NCBI GenBank assembly: GCA_030625995.1
Contig: DAOUPU010000115.1
Coordinates: forward strand, 1-7,712
DNA: 7,712 bases
Reading direction: 5' to 3'
Origin: Flavobacteriaceae bacterium
GTDB lineage: Bacteria; Bacteroidota; Bacteroidia; Flavobacteriales; Flavobacteriaceae
The notes beneath the pieces were generated by a model. It saw only the letters and a list, made by a program, of their open reading frames with translations. It searched no databases and was not told the origin of the DNA. Both the position numbers and the translations under genes were made by a program. Shown piece by piece: positions 1 through 6,028 of the stretch. Position 1 is the first letter of the stretch. Each line of letters begins with the position of its first letter.

Positions 1-467
1 CTGCCAATTTCTTCATCTGAATTAATAATTATTACCGGTGTTAAAGGGCAATCCAATTTTAGATCTCTGATCGCTCGTAAGGAATAGACCATTTGAGTCA
101 AACCAGCCTTCATATCAAAAATACCGGGGCCTGTAATTTTAATTTTATCTTGAATTATGGGCATGTTTAAAATAGTGTCCTTTTCCCAAACGGTATCACA
201 ATGCCCTAATAATAACTGAATAGGATTGTTTTTTGATCTCTTAAATGGTCTTGCCAATATATATCCTCCGGTTTTTTTTCCGGGCATTTTTAACACATAA
301 TAATGAAGTTCTTCAAAAGCTGATTTTAAATAATTAATAATTTTAACTTGTGTATCTGCGTTTGTTGAAGGCGATTCCAATTCTACAAGTTCTTTTAAAA
401 AGAGAATCATTGATTCTTGATTTTCTTTTAAGTAATTCATAATATGTTTAGCTTCTGATCTTTCCAT
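1..467 (-). CDS. M20 family metallopeptidase, N-terminal part (runs off left edge)
   Basis: This is the first 155 codons of a zinc-dependent M20 peptidase/deacylase (COG0624; carboxypeptidase G2 / acetylornithine deacetylase-like), which hydrolyses an amide bond in a peptide or N-acyl amino acid, probably in the cytoplasm. Three family motifs are visible in order: GHCDTVW with metal ligand His89 and Asp91, GPGIFDMKAGL with the bridging Asp118, and INSDEEIG with the catalytic/metal Glu pair 152-153. The C-terminal half, including the lid domain and last His ligand, lies outside the window, so substrate cannot be predicted. No signal peptide is seen. The start is ATG at 467; an in-frame ATG at 440 is the alternative. 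It begins 24 nt after the flavin reductase-like gene on the same strand, so the two are probably cotranscribed. Family assignment is firm; substrate is unknown. Confidence 0.9.
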   Translation of the reverse strand, partial: MERSEAKHIMNYLKENQESMILFLKELVELESPSTNADTQVKIINYLKSAFEELHYYVLKMPGKKTGGYILARPFKRSKNNPIQLLLGHCDTVWEKDTILNMPIIQDKIKITGPGIFDMKAGLTQMVYSLRAIRDLKLDCPLTPVIIINSDEEIG

Positions 468-491
468 GCTAAACTTAAATATTTTTTGACT

Positions 492-1103
492 TTATCGTTG
501 AAAATCTTTAGGATACGGGAAATTGAATGTTTCTTTTATACTGGCAAATCTTCCCTGTGCTATATATGCCAAAAGAGGGTTGTCGTAAATATGTTTTTGT
601 TGGTCAACTTCTGAGAATATTTTATAATCTTTATGTACGAATGCAGCATCAATTTCTCCTGTAATGATACTGTAATCATCGAACCCATCAATTATTTTAT
701 AGAGGCTGCATTCAAATAGAACGTAAGAGTCCTCAATAAAAATATTGTCATTTTCAGTTGTTGAGATGGTTGGTATTTCCTTAACAATTTCTTTTGTATA
801 GTGATTTTCTTCACATCTGGGAATTGCCGCCAAAGAAGTTAATAGAACCTGACTAGGTCTGACAAAACTTACAGTAAATTTTTTTTCTTTTTTAATATTA
901 TGATAGGTTCTGTGTCGGGGAGTACATACAAATCCTAAATAATTTGAAAACCCAATTGGGGTAACCATATGTTTGGGCGATAGATCATATGTGTCATTTT
1001 CTTTAGAACCAATAACAACCAGAGGAGCAACTGTATAGAAGTGATCCCATATGGTATCTCCAACATCCAGAGATATAAAGTTATCAAAACTGTTTTTTTC
1101 CAT
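492..1103 (-). CDS. Flavin reductase-like FMN-binding split-barrel protein
   Basis: The 203-residue protein resembles the flavin reductase / flavoredoxin family (FMN-binding split barrel), whose members bind FMN and reduce flavin with NAD(P)H or serve as a flavin partner of oxygenases. Supporting segments are the first barrel strand TVAPLVVIGS (about residues 24-33), the region TPIGFSNYLGFVCTPRHRTYHNI (about 48-70) matching the family's cofactor-binding stretch followed by a Thr/Asn pair, the strand KKFTVSFVRP, the late strand SIITGEIDAAFVHKD (about 145-159), and a C-terminal PLLAYIAQGRFASI with PYP before the end. There is no signal peptide or membrane segment, so it is probably cytoplasmic. 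It is the first gene of a likely two-gene unit with the downstream M20 peptidase. Its ATG lies only about 30 nt from the inverted-repeat block, so its promoter or leader probably lies in or beyond that block. Fold is well supported; substrate is not. Confidence 0.82.
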   Translation of the reverse strand: MEKNSFDNFISLDVGDTIWDHFYTVAPLVVIGSKENDTYDLSPKHMVTPIGFSNYLGFVCTPRHRTYHNIKKEKKFTVSFVRPSQVLLTSLAAIPRCEENHYTKEIVKEIPTISTTENDNIFIEDSYVLFECSLYKIIDGFDDYSIITGEIDAAFVHKDYKIFSEVDQQKHIYDNPLLAYIAQGRFASIKETFNFPYPKDFQR

Positions 1104-1132
1104 AACTCAACTACATTAATCCAATTCACCTT

Positions 1133-1400
1133 TTTATACCTTAGTTCGATCTAAATAATTTTTGCAGCTTTTCAAGGTTTTGCCTAGATAATTCAGATTT
1201 TTGTAGGACTAACAGGTTAATTCAAGAAAATCTGAATTATCTAGGTGAAACCTTGTTAAGCCCGGAGGGAAACCATATAAACAGTAATCTTTAAAAGAAA
1301 AAACAATTGAATTAACCCGTTAGTCCTGTATATTTTATCTTTCAAATCTCACTATTTCTATAGTTTCTGCAAATTTATTTAGATCGAACTAAGATATGAA
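1133..1400. repeat. Interleaved triple inverted-repeat element (A B C B' C' A'), MITE-like or structured RNA
   Basis: Three long inverted repeats are packed in about 260 nt. Outer pair A/A' is 1140-1167 with 1367-1393: 19 bp perfect, a small T/TT internal loop, then 7 bp. Pair B/B' is 1173-1201 with 1227-1255: 29 positions, 27 Watson-Crick and two tandem G-T wobbles. Pair C/C' is 1205-1225 with 1307-1327: 20 of 21 Watson-Crick, one A/C mismatch, extendable by three positions (1202-1204 with 1328-1330) using two wobbles. B and C are interleaved, so the two stems compete. The B'-C' spacer (1256-1306) has one G+C-rich patch, CCCGGAGGG, at 1261-1269. The dinucleotide TA flanks the outermost arms at 1137-1138 and 1395-1396. 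No open frame of useful length fits inside. Arms are seen directly; mobile or RNA nature is inference. Confidence 0.85.
1370..1377 (-). promoter_or_regulatory. Candidate -7 element inside outer repeat A', pointing toward the flavin reductase gene
   Basis: Read on the minus strand these bases are TAAATTTG, a full match to the Bacteroidota -7 consensus TAnnTTTG. No TTG lies 17-23 nt upstream, so the -33 half is missing. If used, transcription would start near 1363 and the flavin reductase mRNA would carry a leader of about 260 nt spanning nearly all of the inverted-repeat element. No other convincing -7 element was found between the element and the ATG at 1103. Confidence 0.3.
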
Positions 1401-1448
1401 GTTACGAAAACAAGCTATAATTTACAAGAATTTGTATCGAAATAATAG

Positions 1449-1481
1449 AAAAAAAATGCGAGCCATAGCTCGCATTTTTTT
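1449..1481 (-). terminator. Rho-independent terminator of hppA (bidirectional form)
   Basis: A 13-bp perfect stem (1451-1463 with 1468-1480; core TGCGAGC/GCTCGCA) with a 4-nt loop is flanked by A8 on one side and T7 on the other. On the minus strand it lies 20 nt beyond the hppA stop codon and ends in a U8 tract. The symmetry means it could also stop transcripts coming rightward out of the inverted-repeat element. Confidence 0.9.
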
Positions 1482-1500
1482 ATATGTAAAATAATGAGAA

Positions 1501-3888
1501 TTATTCTGTGTCCTTTATTAATTCTTCAACATCTTCTCCTTTTAAGGTTTCTGTAACAACTTTTTCCTCTCCATCAACTATAGTTGTTGTAGTTATCGTC
1601 GCGGTTTTTTCTCCGTTATCGTCTATTTTAACTTTAACTATTTTTTTTACTTCCTGTTTAGAAACAACATTTTCATTTAATTCAATTGTTGTTTCATTAT
1701 TATAATCGGCTAAATTATCAGCGTTCAATGCAATACTTGGAGCAATAACCAACGCAACAACAGACATTAATTTTAACAGAATGTTCAATGACGGACCTGA
1801 AGTATCCTTAAAAGGATCTCCAACGGTATCACCTACCACTCCGGCCTTGTGAACTTCCGAACCTTTTCCATAATCCTTTCCGTCAATTGTTACTCCTTCC
1901 TCTATCATTTTTTTAGCATTATCCCATGCTCCACCCGCATTCGATTGGAATATCGCCATTAAAACTCCCGTTACAGTAACACCCGCTAATAATCCTCCTA
2001 ACATCTCTGCGCCTCCAATAAACCCTACTAAAACAGGAGATCCAATAGCTAAGATTCCAGGCAATACCATTTCTTTTATCGATGCTTTCGTTGAAATATC
2101 AACACACTTGTCATATTCAGCCATACCATCTGCTTTTTCAAAAATGGCTATCTCTTCCGGTGTAGCTTTTTCCAGATCAGCATCGTATTTTTTCATTATT
2201 TCCAATGCAGCTTTCAATTCCGGAATTTCACTAAATTGTCTGCGTACTTCTTTGATCATTTCCATCGCAGCCCTACCAACAGCTCCCATAGAAAGTGCAG
2301 AAAACACAAATGGTAACATCCCACCAACAAATAATCCTGCCATAACGGTCGATTTAGAAATATCAATTGTTGTAATGTTAGCTTGTTGCATAAATGCAGA
2401 GAACAAGGCCAAAGCCGTCAATGCCGCTGAAGCAATAGCAAAACCTTTACCAATTGCCGCAGTTGTATTTCCAACGGCATCTAATTTATCCGTTCTTTCA
2501 CGAACTTCCTTCGGTAATTCAGCCATTTCAGCAATACCTCCTGCATTATCTGAAATAGGACCGTAGGCATCAACTGCCAGTTGAATACCTGTATTTGCCA
2601 GCATCCCTACCGCAGCAATTGCAATGCCATATAGACCCGCAAAATTAAATGATAATATGATAGCCGCTGCAATCAATATAATTGGAATAGCGGTTGACAT
2701 CATACCTAAACCTAAACCGGCAATAATGTTAGTAGCTGCACCTGTTACCGATTGATTTACTATTCCGGTAACCGGTTTCGTACCGGTACCTGTATAATAT
2801 TCTGTGATCATTCCAACTCCTAACCCGGCGATCAAACCTACAATAGTAGCCCAAAATACACCCATAGAAGTATATTCAATTCCATTAAATTCCCATGCTT
2901 CCGGTAAAAATTGTTGGATCAAAAAATAGGAAGCAACAATCATTATGGCTGAGGATAAATATTCGCCGATATTTAATGCTGTCTGTGGGTTTCCTCCGTC
3001 TTTAACTTTTACAAAGAAAGTACCAATAATGGAAGTGATAATACCCGTTGCCGCAAGAGATAATGGTAACAAAACTGCTCCTAATTTAAAATCAGTGAAA
3101 GCTTCAAGGTTAAAAAATACAGCTCCCAATACCATTGTTGCAATGATTGAGCCTACAAATGATTCAAATAAATCAGCTCCCATACCTGCAACATCTCCTA
3201 CATTATCGCCAACATTATCTGCAATAGTAGCCGGATTTAAAGGGTGATCTTCAGGAATACCGGCTTCTACCTTACCTACAAGATCGGCACCAACATCGGC
3301 TGCTTTGGTATAAATACCTCCACCAACACGTGCAAATAATGCAATCGAAGATGCACCTAAGGAAAATCCTGAAATAATATTTACAATGGTCAGTAAACCA
3401 TTTTCATCATCAACACTGTATAATTTACTATATAATAAGAACAGACTGCTCAGTCCGATAACACCTAAGGAAACCACTCCGATACCCATCACGGCACCTC
3501 CCGAAAAAGCCACTTCTAACGCTTTATTCAATGATACTCGTGCAGCATTTGTAGTTCTTACGTTGGCTTTTGTTGCAATTCGCATTCCTATATAACCAGC
3601 TAAGGCAGACATTAAGGCACCAACTACAAAAGATAGAGCTACGAATCCTGTAGAATTTTCTTCTGAATTACCTTTAAAAACCAATAGTACGGCCACAGCA
3701 ATTACAAATACCGACAGCACCTTATACTCTGCCTTTAAAAAAGCTATCGCTCCATCACTAATATGTTTGGCAATTGTTGCCATTTTTTTTGTTCCAACCT
3801 CTTGTTTTGTAACCCAGGCAGATTTAAACCACATAAAAATCAGGCCAATTATCCCAGCAAGTGGTAATAAGTAAATTAAACTTTCCAT
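1501..3888 (-). CDS. hppA: Membrane-bound ion-translocating pyrophosphatase, K+-dependent type
   Basis: This 795-residue inner-membrane protein hydrolyses cytoplasmic pyrophosphate and couples it to pumping of H+ and/or Na+ out of the cell. Family landmarks are the PPi/Mg loop DVGADLVGKVE (198-208), DNVGDNVGD (224-232), DLFE with Glu242 in the gate region, and the C-terminal GDTVGDPFKDTSGPS (686-700). GNTTAAIG has Ala477 and Gly480 where K+-independent enzymes have Lys and Thr, so it should be K+-stimulated. That class contains Na+, Na+/H+ and H+ pumps, and the ion cannot be fixed from these motifs alone. About 16 hydrophobic helices are spread over residues 1-720. After the last helix there is an unusual hydrophilic tail of about 75 residues (721-795), rich in Thr, Glu and Lys. 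ATG 3888 opens with a hydrophobic helix as usual for the family. The gene has its own terminator and follows ppa, from which it is separated by another terminator. Confidence 0.97.
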   Translation of the reverse strand: MESLIYLLPLAGIIGLIFMWFKSAWVTKQEVGTKKMATIAKHISDGAIAFLKAEYKVLSVFVIAVAVLLVFKGNSEENSTGFVALSFVVGALMSALAGYIGMRIATKANVRTTNAARVSLNKALEVAFSGGAVMGIGVVSLGVIGLSSLFLLYSKLYSVDDENGLLTIVNIISGFSLGASSIALFARVGGGIYTKAADVGADLVGKVEAGIPEDHPLNPATIADNVGDNVGDVAGMGADLFESFVGSIIATMVLGAVFFNLEAFTDFKLGAVLLPLSLAATGIITSIIGTFFVKVKDGGNPQTALNIGEYLSSAIMIVASYFLIQQFLPEAWEFNGIEYTSMGVFWATIVGLIAGLGVGMITEYYTGTGTKPVTGIVNQSVTGAATNIIAGLGLGMMSTAIPIILIAAAIILSFNFAGLYGIAIAAVGMLANTGIQLAVDAYGPISDNAGGIAEMAELPKEVRERTDKLDAVGNTTAAIGKGFAIASAALTALALFSAFMQQANITTIDISKSTVMAGLFVGGMLPFVFSALSMGAVGRAAMEMIKEVRRQFSEIPELKAALEIMKKYDADLEKATPEEIAIFEKADGMAEYDKCVDISTKASIKEMVLPGILAIGSPVLVGFIGGAEMLGGLLAGVTVTGVLMAIFQSNAGGAWDNAKKMIEEGVTIDGKDYGKGSEVHKAGVVGDTVGDPFKDTSGPSLNILLKLMSVVALVIAPSIALNADNLADYNNETTIELNENVVSKQEVKKIVKVKIDDNGEKTATITTTTIVDGEEKVVTETLKGEDVEELIKDTE

Positions 3889-3953
3889 ACTCTACAATTC
3901 TAAAATTTTAAGTTAATTTTTAAAGGTGCTAAAAGTAATAAATTATGAGAGAT

Positions 3954-3988
3954 AAAAAAAACCATCATTAAGAATTAATGATGGTTTA
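3954..3988 (-). terminator. Rho-independent terminator of ppa
   Basis: A 12-bp stem (3959-3970 with 3976-3987; AACCATCATTA paired with TAATGATGGTT) closes a 5-nt loop. Read on the minus strand it is followed by a U8 tract (3954-3961). It sits about 32 nt beyond the ppa stop and about 66 nt before the hppA start, so it uncouples hppA from ppa transcription unless there is readthrough. Confidence 0.88.
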
Positions 3989-4019
3989 GTTTTTAGCACT
4001 TTAGATAGAACTGAGGTTG

Positions 4020-4547
4020 TCAGATCGTAAAAGTTCTTTTTTTCTTGTGTTCACTTTCATCATACCTCTTCACACATTGTTTGTAGATTTTTATAGCTTC
4101 TTGAGAATTACCCCAACCTCCTACATCTACTTTTTTATCTTCCAGATCTTTATACACCTGAAAAAAATGTTCAATTTCCTTCAGTCTGTGTGGGTTCAGA
4201 TCGGAGATATCTAGTCTGTTATTCCAAATGGGATCTGAAACAGGAACACAGATTATTTTCTCATCGGGTCCTTTTTCATCTGTCATATGGAAAACACCTA
4301 TTGGACGAACCTCCATAACAACCATAGGATAAGTTGGTTCGCTTCCAAGTACCAGTACATCCAAAGGATCCTTATCTAATGCCAATGTTTCAGGTATAAA
4401 ACCGTAATCTCCGGGGTACATCATAGAAGAAAACAGCATTCTATCAAACCGTATCTTGTTCAAAACAAAATCATATTCATATTTGTTTCTGCTTCCTTTT
4501 GGAATTTCAATTAATACATCAAAAGTTATTTTTTTTTCAGAACTCAT
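4020..4547 (-). CDS. ppa: Family I soluble inorganic pyrophosphatase
   Basis: The 175-residue cytoplasmic enzyme hydrolyses pyrophosphate to two phosphates, pulling nucleic acid, protein and lipid synthesis forward. Aligned by eye to the E. coli enzyme, every active-site position is present: Glu14 in IEIP, Lys22 and Glu24 in KYEY, Arg36, Tyr44 and Tyr48 in YPGDYGF, the metal trio Asp58/Asp60/Asp63 in DKDPLDVLV, Asp90/Asp95/Lys97 in MTDEKGPDEK, and Tyr132-Lys133 in YKDLE. Length is normal for the bacterial family. A short basic tail, HKKKRTFTI, extends past the usual last helix. The ATG at 4547 is about 20 nt downstream of a strong -7 element, giving a very short leader. It has its own terminator and lies next to hppA, so the two pyrophosphatases are adjacent but appear independently expressed. 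Confidence 0.98.
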   Translation of the reverse strand: MSSEKKITFDVLIEIPKGSRNKYEYDFVLNKIRFDRMLFSSMMYPGDYGFIPETLALDKDPLDVLVLGSEPTYPMVVMEVRPIGVFHMTDEKGPDEKIICVPVSDPIWNNRLDISDLNPHRLKEIEHFFQVYKDLEDKKVDVGGWGNSQEAIKIYKQCVKRYDESEHKKKRTFTI

Positions 4548-4567
4548 CTTCTATAATTTAATTTGTG

Positions 4568-4601
4568 CAAAAATACAATTTTAAGTGAGTTAATTATACA
4601 A
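4568..4601 (-). promoter_or_regulatory. Promoter of ppa (Bacteroidota -33/-7 type)
   Basis: On the minus strand 4575-4568 reads TATTTTTG, a full match to TAnnTTTG. A TTG (4601-4599) lies 23 nt upstream, at the long end of the usual spacing. The predicted start is near 4561, leaving a leader of roughly 15 nt before the ppa ATG. Confidence 0.6.
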
Positions 4602-4641
4602 TTCAAAATAAATAAAGCAATAGATCAAAATAAAATTTCAA

Positions 4642-4649
4642 TACATTTG
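4642..4649 (+). promoter_or_regulatory. -7 promoter element of the sialidase gene
   Basis: TACATTTG is a full match to the Bacteroidota -7 consensus TAnnTTTG. No TTG is found 17-23 nt upstream, so the -33 half is weak or absent. Transcription would begin near 4656. That is after the possible GTG start at 4654 and only about 7 nt before the ATG at 4663, which favours the ATG at 4699. Confidence 0.5.
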
Positions 4650-4689
4650 ACCGGTGAATCGCATGAATAAGAAGAATATAAAAATAAGA

Positions 4690-4695
4690 GGAAAT
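4690..4695 (+). promoter_or_regulatory. Purine-rich ribosome binding site deciding the sialidase start
   Basis: AGAGGAAA precedes the ATG at 4699 at a fitting distance, whereas the in-frame upstream starts (GTG 4654, ATG 4663) have no comparable purine run. It supports a 400-residue protein whose signal peptide has a normal length. Confidence 0.45.
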
Positions 4696-4698
4696 AAG

Positions 4699-5901
4699 AT
4701 GAACTGGGTTGGTATTCAAATAGTGAAGCGTTTACGTTCTAATTTAATTAGAGGATTATCTCATGGGATAATATCTTTTTTTATACTCCTTATATTAAGT
4801 CAATCAGGGCAAGCAAGATCCTTTCAGCAAGAAAAGACATCTTTTAATGAAGTCAAAGAATTTAAAACTTTATTCAAAAATGGGGAAGGTGATTATGCCT
4901 GCTTCCGGATTCCCGCAGTTGTAACAGCAAATACCGGCGATATTTTGGCTTTTTGTGAAGCCAGGAAAAAAAGCTGTTCAGATACAGGCAATATTGATCT
5001 TGTTATGAAAAAGTCTACAGATAATGGATTGACATGGAGCGACCTTAAAATTATTTGGGACGATGGAGACAATGTATGTGGAAATCCAGCTCCTGTTGTT
5101 GATCTGGAAACAGGTAAAATTCACTTACTTACCACCTGGAATAACGGAAGGGATCATGAATCTCAGATTATAAATGGAACAAGTATCCAGGGCAGAGATA
5201 TTTATCACCTGGTTTCCAATGATAACGGGGAGACCTGGAGCAGTCCAAATAATATTACATCAAATGTTAAATTACCAGGTTGGACCTGGTATGCCACAGG
5301 TCCGGTTCATGGTATTCAATTAAAAAATATAGAGTTTAAAGGACGATTGGTCATCCCATGTGATCATATAGAGAAAGAATCGAAAAAATACTATTCGCAT
5401 GTTATTTATTCAGATGACCATGGAAATTCATGGAAGTTAGGTGGAACCACTCCGCAGGATCAGGTAAATGAATGTACAGTTGCAGAATTGAAAAATGGAG
5501 ATCTAACATTGAATATGCGAAACTATGCGCGTAAAGAATCACAGGTAAGGCAGGTTGCAGTTAGTAAAGATGGTGGAGGATCATGGATTGAACAACGGTT
5601 CGATCTTCAGTTGCCAGAACCAAGATGTCAGGGAGCATTATTAAGTGTAGATAGAAAACGCAAAAAACTACTGTTATTTACAAATCCATCTGATCTAAAA
5701 TCACGAATAAATATGACTCTATCCATTAGTAAAGATAACGGAGCAACATGGTATAAGAAAATTCCCATCTACAGGTCTCATTCGGCATATTCCGATCTGG
5801 CCGAAATGTATAATGGAAACATCTTTATCCTCTTTGAGGCCGGACATAAAAATGCTTATGAAGGAATTCACTACGAAATTATTTCAAAAAAAGAATTGTA
5901 G
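4699..5901 (+). CDS. Secreted exo-alpha-sialidase (neuraminidase), GH33
   Basis: The enzyme removes terminal sialic acids from glycans (six-bladed beta-propeller sialidase, GH33). Numbering from ATG 4699 (400 residues): a basic N-region and hydrophobic stretch (about 22-36) form a signal peptide, likely cut after SGQA. The catalytic set appears in order: Arg70 in FRIP, acid/base Asp95 in SDTGNID, Glu258 in NECTVAEL, Arg274 in NMRN, Arg336 in SRINMTLS and the nucleophile Tyr364 in SAYSDL. Five Asp boxes (SxDxGxxW) fall at 106-113, 173-180, 238-245, 289-296 and 344-351. The protein ends right after the propeller, with no lectin domain, lipobox or type IX secretion tail visible, so it is probably periplasmic or released. 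Upstream in-frame starts GTG 4654 and ATG 4663 are less likely. No sialic acid catabolism gene lies nearby in the window. Confidence 0.93.
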   Translation: MNWVGIQIVKRLRSNLIRGLSHGIISFFILLILSQSGQARSFQQEKTSFNEVKEFKTLFKNGEGDYACFRIPAVVTANTGDILAFCEARKKSCSDTGNIDLVMKKSTDNGLTWSDLKIIWDDGDNVCGNPAPVVDLETGKIHLLTTWNNGRDHESQIINGTSIQGRDIYHLVSNDNGETWSSPNNITSNVKLPGWTWYATGPVHGIQLKNIEFKGRLVIPCDHIEKESKKYYSHVIYSDDHGNSWKLGGTTPQDQVNECTVAELKNGDLTLNMRNYARKESQVRQVAVSKDGGGSWIEQRFDLQLPEPRCQGALLSVDRKRKKLLLFTNPSDLKSRINMTLSISKDNGATWYKKIPIYRSHSAYSDLAEMYNGNIFILFEAGHKNAYEGIHYEIISKKEL

Positions 5902-5965
5902 GGCAGGAAGTTAAATAGGAGCAGAATGTAATATTAGATTCATCCTCGATAAAAATATTGATCAA

Positions 5966-6002
5966 TTTTTGATCTTAGAACTACATAATCGAACTATCTT
6001 TA
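5966..6002 (+). promoter_or_regulatory. Candidate promoter of the alkaline phosphatase gene
   Basis: TTTTTG (5966-5971) is followed after 23 nt by TATCTTTA (5995-6002), seven of eight bases of the Bacteroidota -7 consensus. The predicted start is near 6009, about 20 nt before the ATG at 6029. It would let the phosphatase be expressed independently of the sialidase. No PHO-box-like direct repeat is recognised. Confidence 0.4.
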
Positions 6003-6028
6003 CCAATGAAAAATTTATAAATAAAAAG

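Noticed and set aside
935..1129. Overlapping minus-strand frame at the start of the flavin reductase gene
   Set aside because: It lies in another frame of a recognised gene, its translation resembles no family, and it depends on the same DNA that encodes conserved barrel strands.
1133..1400. Integron attC site or integrase attachment site
   Set aside because: Inverted repeats are present, but there is no integrase gene, no recognisable attC R/L box order, and the arms are much longer than in attC sites.
2108..2566. Long plus-strand open frame opposite hppA
   Set aside because: It is the mirror of a strongly conserved coding region, its translation is low-complexity Ser/Ala/Asn/Ile-rich with no family motif, and hppA is unmistakable on the other strand.
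3930..3937. hppA promoter -7 element (TACTTTTA on the minus strand)
   Set aside because: Seven of eight bases match TAnnTTTG, but there is no -33 TTG at a proper distance and the region is so AT-rich that such a match is expected by chance.
4654..4698. GTG 4654 or ATG 4663 as the sialidase start
   Set aside because: The -7 element at 4642-4649 places transcription start near 4656, leaving no or almost no leader, and only ATG 4699 has a purine-rich site and gives a signal peptide of ordinary length.
5957..5966. Palindrome ATTGATCAAT between sialidase and phosphatase as an operator or terminator
   Set aside because: It is a perfect 10-bp palindrome but short and AT-rich, with no second copy and no stable stem, so function cannot be argued.
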